Below, piece by piece: positions 17,761 through 27,048 of a stretch of DNA of 64,000 bases. The stretch comes from Cohnella herbarum (GTDB lineage Bacteria > Bacillota > Bacilli > Paenibacillales > Paenibacillaceae): assembly GCF_012849095.1 (NCBI RefSeq), contig NZ_CP051680.1, positions 1,302,001-1,366,000 on the forward strand. The letters are read 5' to 3'. The stretch's first letter is position 1, and the number at the start of each line of letters is the position of its first letter. Under the pieces are notes generated by a model. The model worked only from the letters and a program-made list of their open reading frames with translations, was not told the DNA's origin and ran no database searches. A program made the position numbers and the translations under genes.

Positions 17761-18050
17761 ATTAATCTCCATTCATAAATTAAAAGTTGTAATCCCTATT
17801 CAAGTAAATAGTTAACACACTAGCTGGTCCATATATTTCTTGTATAATTGCTTTCATTGACTCTCCTTCCACTGAACATAGATTCAACATAACGAATTGT
17901 GTAAGGCCTCACTACCTACTAAAGTATGGTTCTTAAAAAAATAAGTAAAATATTTCAAATTGAAAAAACCACCCCTGTCTGGCATGGTGGCTAAACTCAC
18001 ATCGATTTGGATTCCTGGTGCTCTCTTGTCGGAAAATCTGATGAAAAAAA
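17761..18050. other. AT-rich intergenic region
   Basis: This probably holds the promoter of the DUF6326-like gene. A weak inverted repeat CCACC/GGTGG lies near 17972-17990. Nothing else was seen. Confidence 0.35.
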
Positions 18051-18155
18051 TTATAATATTTCCATATGAGTTTCTTTGGCCATGTCGATCACTACTACGA
18101 GATGCGAAAGGATAATCTGCTCGATCCGTTGTGCGTCTGATTGCTTAAACTTCAT
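18051..18155 (-). pseudogene. IS110-type transposase, N-terminal stub
   Basis: A 34-residue frame begins MKFKQSDAQRIEQI and continues LVVVIDMAKETHM before a stop. This matches the start of IS110-family transposases, where the first acidic residue of the RuvC-like DEDD site lies in VGIDIAKxxH. GGAGG precedes the ATG. The rest of the element is missing. Confidence 0.6.
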
Positions 18156-18183
18156 AACAAGAGCGCCTCCTTGTTCAAATCCA

Positions 18184-18426
18184 TCATATCGAGACACTCC
18201 ATTTTTTACAAAGCCATTTCTTAGGCTCAGCAGTAAAGTTTAGTAACCACTTATTGCTTTTCAGTTCGTATATTGATTGTTTCATTAGATTGCGAAGCAC
18301 TATCACTACCCAACGCCTGGGCATGAATGTGGTGATGAAGTAATTCTCTTTCTCTCCAGGTTTTTGTCCCAGAGGGATTAGCCAAAAAATAACCTTTTCT
18401 ATATTATTTTTTTCATAAAATGTCAT
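18184..18426 (-). CDS. Short hypothetical ORF, possibly a fragment
   Basis: 80 residues, basic and aromatic-rich, with no recognised family. The frame stays open upstream of the ATG (YIQTYSIWWVVPKDVRK) to about 18470 without a normal start codon. This suggests the 3' end of a longer lost gene. No good ribosome site was seen. It lies next to transposase debris. Confidence 0.25.
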   Translation of the reverse strand: MTFYEKNNIEKVIFWLIPLGQKPGEKENYFITTFMPRRWVVIVLRNLMKQSIYELKSNKWLLNFTAEPKKWLCKKWSVSI

Positions 18427-18955
18427 TTTTCTTACGTCTTTAGGAACAACCCACCATATCGAGTAAGTCTGTATATAGTCTCAAAATCTGAGCATGGTTG
18501 TCCCCTCGTCTCTTGAGGGGATTTATACTTTATGTCACAATAACTTTTATATCGTGGATGGAAACACTTGGGAAAACGTAATAAACGTGATAAAATCCTC
18601 AGGTAACTGTACAAAAAAATAATGAAATCCAGCGAAGTATGGAACAGTGGATGCCTGGAGTTGAATGGTGCATTCAAGAATTCAAAAATCGAGCCCCTGT
18701 ATGTTCTTGTCCCCCGATAGTTGTTGTTCTATAGCAGCAGCAATGGACAAGTGTCGGGTGTCAAGAATATGTACCGATTAAATAACGTTCACCAGGCCCC
18801 CTTCTAATTAAAAAGGCCACCAATAGGCAGCCTAATTCTAAATTCCATTTTGGTGTGCACGATCGATTGAAATTCTATATCAGCGAAAGGTTTGCCTATG
18901 CTTGTCTTTCGGTTAAGACCGTCGCAGCAGCCTCACCTTGAACTGCTCAGGCAAC
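18427..18955. other. Gap without a supported gene
   Basis: About 530 bases. A minus-strand frame at 18432-18677 is open but has no ribosome site, no recognised motif and unlikely composition. No clear terminator or repeat was found. Confidence 0.4.
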
Positions 18956-19486
18956 TCATTTTGCGGATTGATAGGATAAAATGACCACACCAGTCGATGT
19001 TGTCTTAACGCCTATCAGTTGCAAGTCGATTTGATCCTGTTCCGTAAAGAGTCGTTTACCCTTGCCTAATACTACTGGATGAACCATAAAGTGATACTCG
19101 TCGATAAGATTGTGCTTCATCAAGGTGCGTATCAATTGACCGCTACCATAAATCAGAAACTGATGAATTCCCTCCTTAAGCTTGGTCACTTCTTCTATAA
19201 TGTTGTTTTTAATGAAACATGCATTCCATTGGGGTTCTTCTAGCGTTGTTGTAGCCACATACTTGGGCATGGAATTCATCTCGTCGGCCCCCTCCCCCTT
19301 TTCCTTGGGCCACGCTGCGGCAAAACCTTCGTAAGTAATTCTCCCAAGAAGAAGCGCGTCGCTCGGATAGAACACATCACGTTGGAAATTGGCCATTTCA
19401 TCATCCCAATAAGGTATGTGCCAACCCCCCGGCTCTTCCATGACTCCGTCCAGAGATAGATAGATCGAAGCGACAATTTTCCCCAT
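18956..19486 (-). CDS. RibD C-terminal/dihydrofolate-reductase-like protein
   Basis: 176 residues of the YyaP/YwjB-like reductase fold. IYLSLDGVMEEPGGW at the start, LLLGRITYEGFA near 45, and the NADPH-site pattern FLIYGSGQLIRTLM near 108 with LIDEYHFMVHPVVLGKGKRL are typical. It likely binds NADPH, but the natural substrate of this group is not known. GAGGGA precedes the ATG. A second member of the family lies at 60865-61434. Confidence 0.85.
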   Translation of the reverse strand: MGKIVASIYLSLDGVMEEPGGWHIPYWDDEMANFQRDVFYPSDALLLGRITYEGFAAAWPKEKGEGADEMNSMPKYVATTTLEEPQWNACFIKNNIIEEVTKLKEGIHQFLIYGSGQLIRTLMKHNLIDEYHFMVHPVVLGKGKRLFTEQDQIDLQLIGVKTTSTGVVILSYQSAK

Positions 19487-19679
19487 TTTACATTCCCTCT
19501 TTCATATTATTGTTTTCTTATATTTCACTATCGTTGAACAGAATTCCTGTCTTCAACGTCCAGAAAGGTTGTAAGCCGCCCTGCGGCTCACGAATCAACA
19601 GCATGCAAGCCGTTTGATTCATCAGGTTAGGGTTGGTATTTCGCTATTTCACTTCTTCTGAAGTTTTGCAATGTCTTGG

Positions 19680-19947
19680 CAACAGATTATAGAAATATAC
19701 TTTTTCGTTGTCGCTATAACGTTCTTCCCCGCCAATTTTAGCCAGTAATAAAAATGGTTCATTATCAAGAGATAAAACACATATTTAGATTTTCATATTT
19801 CCGATTTGATATCATTTTGACTTAAAAATTTCATTAAATCATTACTTAGCTGCACAATATGGACGAATATCGGTTGGTTCTCTGTGAAACAGAAAAACCA
19901 GCGATTTACGCGGGCCTTAATCTGTACACATTCTTGACGTCCGACAT
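19680..19947 (-). pseudogene. Degenerate second copy of the MNHF-motif family plus an unknown fragment
   Basis: From about 19780 downward the minus strand reads YLLIMNHFYYWLKLAG and, one frame over, GEERYSDNEKVYFYNLLP. This matches the broken gene at 14371-14586. Upstream in the same direction, 19793-19947 contains WFFCFTENQPIFVHIVQLSN with a frame break near its start. Nothing here is an intact gene. The remaining 19487-19680 shows no feature. Confidence 0.4.
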
Positions 19948-19973
19948 TAGTTCTTCAAAAAACGGTAACCCCT

Positions 19974-21638
19974 TTATTTCGTCATTATAAAGTTTGGGAG
20001 ATTTTTTTCAAGATACTTCATTCTTTCCGAATAATCTTGATCTGCATGAGTTTCCGAAAGTATATTGTTCGACACTAACAAGTCATAAAATGATTTCAGC
20101 ATCTGGGCTGATATAGCGGAAGTAATCATCATTCTTTGACCGTCGATCAGAACGGAAGATATTTTTTCAGGCTGCACAAGTTCAATCTGTACGCCGTTCC
20201 TGTCGATTATGAAATACATTTCCTTTATATTTTCAAACACTAAATGTTTTACTTCTGCCCCGTTTGCCAAGCGACTCTGAACTTCTTTCATGGAATAGCC
20301 CGGAATCGGATCATTTATCAACAGCCATTTAGCAAAATCTTTTGCATCGACTTCATCCGTTTCATATTTTTTCCAAACCGCGCCATGATCTTTGCTTATC
20401 TGTATTGTGTTATCCATCATGACCCGTAAATATATTTCGTTGTCCATATAAACCGCGCGATACTTTGAAGCCATAAGGCTATCTATCAACTTCGGTACAT
20501 CGTATTTCTTGTTGAATGTTAAATCGTGCGGCATTAAATCCGTAATGGTGGCACCCTGAGATAATGCGGGCACTATTGCTGTAGTGATGGCCCCTTGATA
20601 TAATGCGGGCACGATTTCGGCTGAAGGTTCGGCTGTAGAATTGTCGACATCCGTTTTGTCCAATGCAGAAGTCGCGAAGATAATAACGACACCGGCTACA
20701 AGCCCAATAGCGAGCAGCATCGTGGGAGTAGTGATTTTCTTGGTTTTCATAATCGATATAATCCTTTCTTCGGTTGAGTTTTTGGAAAAGCTACTAATCA
20801 TCGGCGACAAACGGATTTTCTTTTCTTCCAAACGTACAAGGGCCCTAGCATAGGTAGGTTTCGTGTTTTCTCCAAATTTCCGTATGACTGTTTCATCACA
20901 GAATAGCTCGATATCACGGTTGGCAAGAATATACATGATCCATACTAAAGGATTGAACCAATGGACGCATACGCTAGCGGCAAGAATCCATTTTTTCAGT
21001 ATGTCGAATCGCTTGATGTGCGTAAGTTCGTGGGTCAGGATAAGCGCAAGTTGTTTCTCATCGTCATAATCTAAATTTTTCGGCAAGAGTACAACAGGCT
21101 GAAAAATACCGTAGGTAAGCGGAGTTGAAATAATATCTAGTTGCCTGATTTGAACATCTCGCCATAATAAATTCGAATGCTGCCATTTTCTAATAAAATC
21201 GTTTCTAATAGGAACAGCCATTTTGTAGATTTTGCGATACCTTAAATGCGGAATGATAAAAAATAAAGCACACAACGTAAAACCAACTAACCACACCCAT
21301 ACAATAGGCGATATTCGTGAAGCCGCCTTCAATGGCATAATGGGCGCGGTCACATGTTCTGTAATTGGTGGCATGATGACCGTAGTTCCATTAACAAATG
21401 TTGAACTTTCCGGCGTAGAAATCAATTTTGGCGCTGTAAACGTTCTGCTTAAATGTTCCGCAGCCGTAAAAATGCTAAATTGCGATTGAACTGAAACAGG
21501 TACAAGCAATTGAATTAGTGCAACACCCCAAAGAAACATAAAGGTCATTTTGGGCAGCTTGTGAATAAGCAAGGAACGTAAGAAAATAATTGCAAAAATA
21601 AAGACGGAAGCCGAGATACTTATTTGAAGTAACGACAT
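19974..21638 (-). CDS. BlaR1/MecR1-like M56 membrane metallopeptidase with a non-PBP C-terminal domain
   Basis: 554 residues. Membrane segments lie near 5-22, 33-50, 112-130 and 303-322. The zinc motif HELTH is at 203-207, with a downstream Glu in DIELFCDETVI, as in M56 peptidases. The C-terminal 230 residues lack the SxxK and KTG motifs of the beta-lactam sensor domain, so the signal is probably not beta-lactam binding by acylation. A short internal duplication, IVPALYQGAIT/IVPALSQGATIT, follows the last membrane helix. The gene starts 9 bases after the BlaI-like gene. By analogy it cleaves that repressor on activation. Confidence 0.88.
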   Translation of the reverse strand: MSLLQISISASVFIFAIIFLRSLLIHKLPKMTFMFLWGVALIQLLVPVSVQSQFSIFTAAEHLSRTFTAPKLISTPESSTFVNGTTVIMPPITEHVTAPIMPLKAASRISPIVWVWLVGFTLCALFFIIPHLRYRKIYKMAVPIRNDFIRKWQHSNLLWRDVQIRQLDIISTPLTYGIFQPVVLLPKNLDYDDEKQLALILTHELTHIKRFDILKKWILAASVCVHWFNPLVWIMYILANRDIELFCDETVIRKFGENTKPTYARALVRLEEKKIRLSPMISSFSKNSTEERIISIMKTKKITTPTMLLAIGLVAGVVIIFATSALDKTDVDNSTAEPSAEIVPALYQGAITTAIVPALSQGATITDLMPHDLTFNKKYDVPKLIDSLMASKYRAVYMDNEIYLRVMMDNTIQISKDHGAVWKKYETDEVDAKDFAKWLLINDPIPGYSMKEVQSRLANGAEVKHLVFENIKEMYFIIDRNGVQIELVQPEKISSVLIDGQRMMITSAISAQMLKSFYDLLVSNNILSETHADQDYSERMKYLEKNLPNFIMTK

Positions 21639-21647
21639 TCCCTCACC

Positions 21648-22007
21648 TCATTCCATGCTATCGATAAGACGTTTCAAGCGGCTGATTTCTTCAGTCGACA
21701 GTCGTTTCTGTCCCAATAATGAAGCAATCAGTCTATCGGGGGCACCATCATACATTTTATTAATAAGTTCCGTAGTTTCGTGTTCTTGGGCCTGCTCTCG
21801 TGTAACAAGCGCATGGCAAACGAAATTAGGCTCATGCCGCTCGATCGCCCCTTTATCAAGGCATCTCTTGATGATGGTATATGTTGTTGTTTTACTCCAA
21901 CCCACTTTTTCTTTTGTAATTTCTGCAATTCTCTTTGCGGGGGTAGCGCCTTCTTTCCACAAGATTTCCATAATATTAAGCTCGCTATCGAATAGCTTCA
22001 TAACCAA
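21648..22007 (-). CDS. BlaI/MecI-family transcriptional repressor
   Basis: 119 residues, the normal length. The winged helix (ELNIMEILWKEGATPAKRI, WSKTTTYTIIKRCLDKG) is followed by the dimerisation helices. The TTG at 22007 has GAGG 9 bases upstream; an ATG two codons in is the alternative. Two identical-type dyads directly upstream (22031 and 22060) are strong candidates for its own operators. Repression is presumably relieved when the adjacent M56 peptidase cleaves it. Confidence 0.92.
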   Translation of the reverse strand: MVMKLFDSELNIMEILWKEGATPAKRIAEITKEKVGWSKTTTYTIIKRCLDKGAIERHEPNFVCHALVTREQAQEHETTELINKMYDGAPDRLIASLLGQKRLSTEEISRLKRLIDSME

Positions 22008-22030
22008 ATGAATGCACCTCGTCCATATTT

Positions 22031-22048
22031 ATTCTACTGCTGTAGAAT
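22031..22048. promoter_or_regulatory. Candidate BlaI operator 1
   Basis: A perfect dyad ATTCTAC-TGCT-GTAGAAT lies 24 bases upstream of the blaI-like start. It is the arrangement expected of an autoregulated BlaI promoter. Confidence 0.75.
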
Positions 22049-22059
22049 CACATATTTAC

Positions 22060-22077
22060 ATTCTACTTGAGTAGAAT
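22060..22077. promoter_or_regulatory. Candidate BlaI operator 2
   Basis: A second dyad ATTCTAC-TTGA-GTAGAAT has identical arms and is centred 29 bases from the first (about three helical turns). This would allow two dimers on the same DNA face. Confidence 0.75.
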
Positions 22078-22145
22078 CATTTTGTCGATAGAGTCTTATG
22101 ATTTCTTACACCATTCGACGTCAATTCATCGTTTCATATCGCTCA

Positions 22146-22561
22146 TGTTCGCCCATTCATATCGGGGCGTCGATCTCGACGACGTAAAAGCGGTATTCTT
22201 GTCAAACCGAAAAGTCGGACAGGAGGAAGCTGAGCAGCTTCCATGCCTCCTTCTGCAGGGGCGTTTTCGCCCGAATCGCAAACTCGGAGGACGGGATGAT
22301 CCGCATCGTCGAGCCGGACTGCTCTATGCTGTGCGGTTTTTGCAGCAACCGAGGGTGATCGAACACCGTATGCGTTACGTTAATTAAGTCGGACGGCTCA
22401 CGCAATACGGAATCATAGAACAATTGCTTGTCAAGCTCCGCTGGTTCTGCGGTCATCAGCCTTTCATCGAGATACGACAGCAGCCTGAACATCGTGTACC
22501 GTGATCGTGCCGACCATCGAACGGGAGTTGCCTCGCCAAGCCTTTTCTGATCGATCACAAC
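22146..22561 (-). pseudogene. Fragment of an ABC-transporter solute-binding protein
   Basis: The minus-strand frame from about 22561 to 22202 contains LDKQLFYDSVLREPSDLI and EAWKLLSFLLSD, a typical C-terminal part of extracellular solute-binding proteins. After a frame change it continues FGLTRIPLLRRRD to about 22146. The apparent N terminus of the longer open frame (to 22711) overlaps a dispersed hairpin element and is not coding. No signal peptide or lipobox is present. Confidence 0.5.
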
Positions 22562-22695
22562 CGCCGAAGACAAGATTTGCCCGAGCCAGAAAATAACGAT
22601 TTTATCAACGGAATGAGTGCAATACGATTTTATGAATATTGTGGAATAAACCGTTCTTTGCGAACATCGTAACCTGCCAGTTACTTCAACAAACG

Positions 22696-22740
22696 AAAAA
22701 GGAGCCGCCACTCGGCAAGCTCCTTAGCTATAGCTAATCG
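22696..22740 (-). repeat. Dispersed hairpin element, copy 2
   Basis: On the minus strand AAGGAGCTTGCC pairs with GGCGGCTCCTTTTT. It is preceded by TTAGCTATAGCT, a diverged form of the shared flank. It lies downstream of the CBS-domain gene and may end its transcript. Confidence 0.6.
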
Positions 22741-22795
22741 TCTTATGGTCAGGAACGCGGTCGGTGAAAGGCCGTTGAGACTTTCTCGACAGCCT

Positions 22796-22822
22796 GAAAG
22801 CCCGAGGTTTCGAGGGCTTTTA
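22796..22822 (-). terminator. Possible terminator after the CBS gene
   Basis: The arms AAAGCCC and GGGCTTT surround a CTCG/CGAG inner stem about 25 bases after the stop at 22846. The T tract is short. Confidence 0.45.
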
Positions 22823-22845
22823 GCCATTGACATACGATAGGGGGG

Positions 22846-23280
22846 TTATTGAAGAACAGAGTGATCTACATTCTCGGAAATTTCGCTAAGCGCTTGCCCC
22901 GCCTTATCTTCGGATATTTGCCGAACGGCCAAGTCCGCAAGTGCCACGACCCCGACCAAATTGCCGTTCTCAACTACCGTTAGGCGACGTACTTTTTGCT
23001 TGGCCATTTGATCGGCAGCATCTTCAATGCTCATATCCGGCGAAATACTCCTATTCCCTTTGGTCATCACTTCTTCGATCGTCGATACGTCTGTTTTCTT
23101 GTTCGCAAAGCCGCGTATTACAAGGTCGCGGTCCGTCACGACGCCAATCAGTTTGCCCTTATCCACTACGGGTACAAAACCGATATCATGGTTCTTCATC
23201 AGCATAGCGACGTCGAACACATTATTACTTAAGTCTACGGTCTTGAGATCCTTACTCATAATATCGCGAATATTCGTCAC
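22846..23280 (-). CDS. CBS-domain pair protein
   Basis: About 144 residues consisting of two CBS modules: DIMSKDLKTVDLSNNVFDVA with GVVTDRDLVIRG, and EVMTKGNRSISPDMSIEDA with GVVALADLAV. Such stand-alone pairs bind adenosine nucleotides and act as energy sensors in some proteins; the partner here is unknown. The GTG at 23280 has AAAAGGAGG 9 bases upstream, while an ATG three codons earlier touches the ribosome site. It is divergent to the L,D-transpeptidase gene. Confidence 0.9.
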   Translation of the reverse strand: MTNIRDIMSKDLKTVDLSNNVFDVAMLMKNHDIGFVPVVDKGKLIGVVTDRDLVIRGFANKKTDVSTIEEVMTKGNRSISPDMSIEDAADQMAKQKVRRLTVVENGNLVGVVALADLAVRQISEDKAGQALSEISENVDHSVLQ

Positions 23281-23471
23281 ATCAATCATCCTCCTTTTAG
23301 TACGAGTACAGACCATGGATAAGATACCCCTATATTTTCAGTTTTATCAACTCATCTCTCGAATAAATAAAGGCATGAATGGAAAATCTGATTAACGTCG
23401 ATAACGCCTGTCTGTTTACCAACTTGATCATCAGCAACCGGTGAAGGAGATGAAGCGGTAACGTACTTTAA

Positions 23472-24170
23472 ATGAATAACAAACGTCTTTCGACCGCTGG
23501 CATTTCTATAATGATGTTTTTATTTTGTATTGGTCTTGGGCTGGAAGATCGGTCTGCTTATGCCGCTCCAACTCTTCCGATCACATCGGAACAAGAAAAA
23601 CTTACGATTGAGGTATATCCCCAACAACATCGACTGGTTGTGAAGTCACAAGACCATACAATCAAGGTCTACCCTGTGTCCGTAGGTACTCCCTTAACAC
23701 CGACCCCGGTCGGTGAGTACAGAATAAGATCCAAGGGTAAGAATTGGGGACCTTCTTTCGGACCTCGTTGGCTTGGACTTGACGTCCCTTGGGGGATATA
23801 TGGAATACACGGTACGAATAAAGTTAATTCCATTGGTCAACATCTAAGTCACGGCTGCATCCGAATGCGCAACCAGGATATCCTTAAGTTATTTGACCTG
23901 ATCCCAATCGGTACAAAAGTAACGATTTATGGGCATGTATTAGGGGAACTATTAAGAGAACCGCGGAAATTAGCTGAAGGGGATGTTGGAGTTGACGTTT
24001 TACTTATACAATCCAGATTAAAGAGTGCCGGTTATTTCAGTGGCAGTTGCAACGGAAAGTTTCGTGCAAGTACAACCGATGCATTGAAACGATTCCAACG
24101 TGATCATAATCTGATTCAGGATGGCATTGTTTCGAATGCAGTTTACGATAAGATAGGATTATTGGAATAA
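23472..24170 (+). CDS. L,D-transpeptidase (YkuD) with C-terminal peptidoglycan-binding domain
   Basis: 232 residues. A signal peptide (ISIMMFLFCIGLGL, AYA) is followed by a YkuD domain (about 43-158) with catalytic signature HGTNK near 113 and SHGCIRM near 126, where the Cys is the nucleophile. A PG_binding_1 domain (about 168-230) has VGVDVLLIQSRLKSAGYF. It should form or modify 3-3 peptide cross-links in the wall or spore cortex, outside the membrane. The terminator follows at 24183. It is next to the SpoVA cassette but on the opposite strand. Confidence 0.92.
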   Translation: MNNKRLSTAGISIMMFLFCIGLGLEDRSAYAAPTLPITSEQEKLTIEVYPQQHRLVVKSQDHTIKVYPVSVGTPLTPTPVGEYRIRSKGKNWGPSFGPRWLGLDVPWGIYGIHGTNKVNSIGQHLSHGCIRMRNQDILKLFDLIPIGTKVTIYGHVLGELLREPRKLAEGDVGVDVLLIQSRLKSAGYFSGSCNGKFRASTTDALKRFQRDHNLIQDGIVSNAVYDKIGLLE

Positions 24171-24182
24171 GGCATATCCGTT

Positions 24183-24222
24183 GCAGATCAAAGAACTTTA
24201 CGTTCCTTGATCTGCTTTTTAT
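24183..24222 (+). terminator. Terminator of the L,D-transpeptidase gene
   Basis: A near-perfect stem GCAGATCAAAGAAC / GTTCCTTGATCTGC is followed by TTTTTATT. Confidence 0.92.
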
Positions 24223-24357
24223 TGGTATAGAGAACTTTCCGCTAAACTTTTTTATAATACAACAAGACTCGCTCATATCGGCTGAACTTTCCAGCGCAAA
24301 AGTTCTGTCTGACACCGAAACAGGTTCGACGCCTTTATAGGTTCTGAAGGTGTCTTG

Positions 24358-25206
24358 TCACACAACGGTTTTCTTTGTACGAGTACGAAAGGCTTCATCC
24401 TTCCGTATTTTCATTCCTTTATCTATTCCTTTACTCTTTCCATGTTCCATAAGCTCCGAAACCGTAACCATTCGAAAACCCTGCTTTTTCAAAGCCGGTA
24501 ATATTTGTTGAAGTGCCTGCACCGTTTGTGTTGACCGATAAACATGATCATGTAACAGGACGATGTCACCATTGCGCGCATTTTTCAATACTTTATCTAT
24601 AATTTTGTCCACCCCAGGCATACTCCAATCCCGGGGATCTTGATGCCATGACCATAGTACGAGAGTGTAACCTTGCTGCTTGGCCATTTTTATAACATTG
24701 TCATTAAAACAACCGCCTGGAGGCCTAAACCATGGGCTTGATTTACCGGTCACGCTTGTGAGCTTTTGTTGGGTTTTGGCAATTTCATTCGCTATGGTAG
24801 TCAGATCGGCTTTTCGATCGAATAGCGTGTGATTATAAGTATGATTGGCTACCTCATGTCCTTCCAAAACTTCACGCTTCACAATTTCTCGGAATCGGTC
24901 GATGCGATTGCCAACTACAAAGAAAGTCGCTTTCGCTTCGTATTTTTTTAACAAATCCAAGATTTGGGATGTTGTTTTTGCATTCGGCCCATCATCAAAT
25001 GTCAGTGCAATTAACTTCTCATCCATAGGAACTTCCCATACGACCTCTCCTCGAGACTCATAGTAATTCCGATCATGTTTTGTTGGATCGACGGAAAAAC
25101 CGGTCGTAATAAAACTGTTCAAGCCAAGAAAAGCGATACAAAGCAATTTGAGAGGCAATTGATTTTCCCACCAGTAGTCATCCGTGTTAACCTTTCGGCT
25201 TGACAA
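24358..25206 (-). CDS. Polysaccharide deacetylase (NodB-type) in the SpoVA operon
   Basis: 282 residues. An N-terminal hydrophobic segment ([17 protein letters not shown]) suggests export or membrane anchoring. The NodB motifs are complete: TFDDGP near 69, metal-binding HxxxH in ANHTYNH near 120-126, RPPGG near 165, and LLHDH near 225. It likely removes acetyl groups from peptidoglycan or another N-acetylated sugar polymer. The annotated TTG start overlaps spoVAE by 20 bases; a TTG at 25158 with GGTGGG upstream is an alternative. Its place as last gene of the cassette suggests a role in spore cortex or wall. Confidence 0.88.
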   Translation of the reverse strand: MSSRKVNTDDYWWENQLPLKLLCIAFLGLNSFITTGFSVDPTKHDRNYYESRGEVVWEVPMDEKLIALTFDDGPNAKTTSQILDLLKKYEAKATFFVVGNRIDRFREIVKREVLEGHEVANHTYNHTLFDRKADLTTIANEIAKTQQKLTSVTGKSSPWFRPPGGCFNDNVIKMAKQQGYTLVLWSWHQDPRDWSMPGVDKIIDKVLKNARNGDIVLLHDHVYRSTQTVQALQQILPALKKQGFRMVTVSELMEHGKSKGIDKGMKIRKDEAFRTRTKKTVV

Positions 25207-25537
25207 CTAATGCAGCCAGGAACGAGAAAATGATCGCAGCCGAAATTCCCGCGCTTGTGACCTTGAAAATTCCGGTAATTATCCCAATCCAACCATCGGT
25301 TTGCAGTTCTTCTAATGCGCCATGAACAAGCGCATTCCCGAAGCTGGTGATCGGAATAGTCGCACCTGCACCGGCAAAGTCGATAAGTGGATCGTATAGT
25401 CCGATGCCGTCTGTTATCGCCCCGAGCACAACCAACAAGGTCATCGTATGAGCAGGGGTAAGCTTAAAAACATCAAAACAGATTTGTCCGAATACGCAGA
25501 TCGCTCCGCCGACGACAAACGCCCATAAAAAGATCAT
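25187..25537 (-). CDS. spoVAE: Stage V sporulation protein AE (SpoVAEb)
   Basis: 116 residues, the usual length, nearly all membrane segments ([48 protein letters not shown]). The [20 protein letters not shown] block is highly characteristic. It is part of the SpoVA channel moving dipicolinic acid across the inner forespore membrane. The start overlaps the spoVAD stop (ATGA), showing translational coupling. Confidence 0.95.
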   Translation of the reverse strand: MIFLWAFVVGGAICVFGQICFDVFKLTPAHTMTLLVVLGAITDGIGLYDPLIDFAGAGATIPITSFGNALVHGALEELQTDGWIGIITGIFKVTSAGISAAIIFSFLAALVVKPKG

Positions 25538-26550
25538 GCTCTCCCTCCATTCTCAATGGAAACCGCGTGAGCGATACATGGAATACTTTCCCCTTGTTGA
25601 TAAGATATCGGGGACAACAACGCTCCGGTTGCTACAACCAGAATTCTTCTCCATTTGCCTTCGCGCATCTTATTGAGTAAATGCCCGTAGGTAACAACTG
25701 CAGAGCAACCGCAACCGCTAGCTCCTGCTTGCACGGATTGCTTATCGAAATCATAAATCATCAATCCGCAATCGCTATACTCGGTTTGCTCGATGGGAAT
25801 CCGATGTTTATCGAACAAATCCAGGGCCAGACTGTACCCTACTTTAGCGAGATCCCCAGTGACAATGAGATCGTAAAATCCCGGCCCTATTTCCAAGTCC
25901 CGAAAATGGGCTTGGATCGTATCTACAGCCGCTGGCGCCATCGCCGCTCCCATGTTAAACGGATCGGTAATTCCCATATCCACAACCCTGCCAATTGTCG
26001 CCGATGTTACCAACATGCCTTCGCCTTCTTGGGAAATAACAGAAACACCTGCTCCTGTTACTGTAAATTGCGCTGTTGGCGGCTTTTGCGAACCGTATTC
26101 GGTTGGATATCGGAATTGCTTTTCCGCTGTCGCATTATGACTGCAAGCGCTCGCCAGCGCAAATTTGGCATTTCGTGAGTCCACCATCATTGCCGCCATT
26201 GCCAAGCTTTCCATGGAAGTCGAGCAAGCTCCAAAGACGCCCAGATAAGGAATCGCCAAAGTCCTAGCTGCAAAGCTGCTGCTTATGATTTGGTCCATCA
26301 AATCTCCGCCTATGTGTACATTGATCTGTTCTTTCGTTAATCCCGCGTTTTCGATCGCGAGTTTCGCGGATTCCTCTAATAAAGCTCGTTCCGCTTTTTC
26401 CCAACTGTCCTGCCCCAGCATTAAATCGCCATGGATAATATCGAAATCGTTCGCAAGAGGCCCCTGGCCTTCGAAAGGGCCGACGACCGTTGCTGTGGAT
26501 CTAATTCTTGGCCGGTTTTCAAAAATCATGCTTTGATGTCCCTTAAGCAC
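25534..26550 (-). CDS. spoVAD: Stage V sporulation protein AD
   Basis: 338 residues, full length, with a thiolase-like fold. Typical segments are [35 protein letters not shown] and the Gly/Cys-rich [11 protein letters not shown]. SpoVAD binds dipicolinic acid at the outer face of the spore inner membrane. It starts at a GTG with GGGGGG 9 bases upstream; the LKGHQ N terminus supports this start over an internal ATG. It begins 2 bases after the spoVAC stop. Confidence 0.95.
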   Translation of the reverse strand: MLKGHQSMIFENRPRIRSTATVVGPFEGQGPLANDFDIIHGDLMLGQDSWEKAERALLEESAKLAIENAGLTKEQINVHIGGDLMDQIISSSFAARTLAIPYLGVFGACSTSMESLAMAAMMVDSRNAKFALASACSHNATAEKQFRYPTEYGSQKPPTAQFTVTGAGVSVISQEGEGMLVTSATIGRVVDMGITDPFNMGAAMAPAAVDTIQAHFRDLEIGPGFYDLIVTGDLAKVGYSLALDLFDKHRIPIEQTEYSDCGLMIYDFDKQSVQAGASGCGCSAVVTYGHLLNKMREGKWRRILVVATGALLSPISYQQGESIPCIAHAVSIENGGRA

Positions 26551-26552
26551 TT

Positions 26553-27035
26553 CTAGTGTCCCCCCGTTGCATTTGGGTTAAAGAGAAAATGCAGAATTCC
26601 CACTATAAATGCCGCAACGACCCCGAAGACGATAACCGGACCAGCAAGCTTGAACATTTTACCGCCAACGCCCAGAACCAAGCCTTCGCTGCGGTGTTCG
26701 ATTGCAGCCGAAGCCATAGAGTTTGCGAATCCAGTGACAGGTACGGCCGTACCCGCACCGGCCCACTGCGCAATTTTATCGTATACGCCAAATCCGGTTA
26801 GCATCACGGAAAGGATAATCATGACAGCAACGGTCGGATTCACTGCTTTTTTTTCATCAAATCCCCCCCAATGCATAAATAACTCTTGGATGGATTGGCC
26901 TATTAAGCATATAAGACCCCCGACGAGAAACGCCCGAACGCAATTTTTTATTATCGGTCTCATTGGCTCTCTATGATCAACCATTTTTTTATATTCCATT
27001 TGAACCGGTGTCAATTTCTTAGTCTTGTTTGCCAA
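26553..27035 (-). CDS. spoVAC: Stage V sporulation protein AC
   Basis: 160 residues with four or more membrane segments. The signature region GVYDKIAQWAGAGTAVPVTGFANSM matches the mechanosensitive SpoVAC channel subunit (only its first part quoted: GVYDKIAQWAGAGTAVPV). It starts at a TTG with AAGGAGG upstream. It is the first of the three coupled SpoVA genes, 13 bases after the DUF421 gene. Confidence 0.95.
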   Translation of the reverse strand: MANKTKKLTPVQMEYKKMVDHREPMRPIIKNCVRAFLVGGLICLIGQSIQELFMHWGGFDEKKAVNPTVAVMIILSVMLTGFGVYDKIAQWAGAGTAVPVTGFANSMASAAIEHRSEGLVLGVGGKMFKLAGPVIVFGVVAAFIVGILHFLFNPNATGGH

Positions 27036-27048
27036 TGGAATGGCCTCC

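Noticed and set aside
22202..22711. Full-length 169-residue minus-strand gene
   Set aside because: Its first 15 or so codons lie in a dispersed hairpin and only the C-terminal half resembles a binding protein, so it is listed as a fragment.
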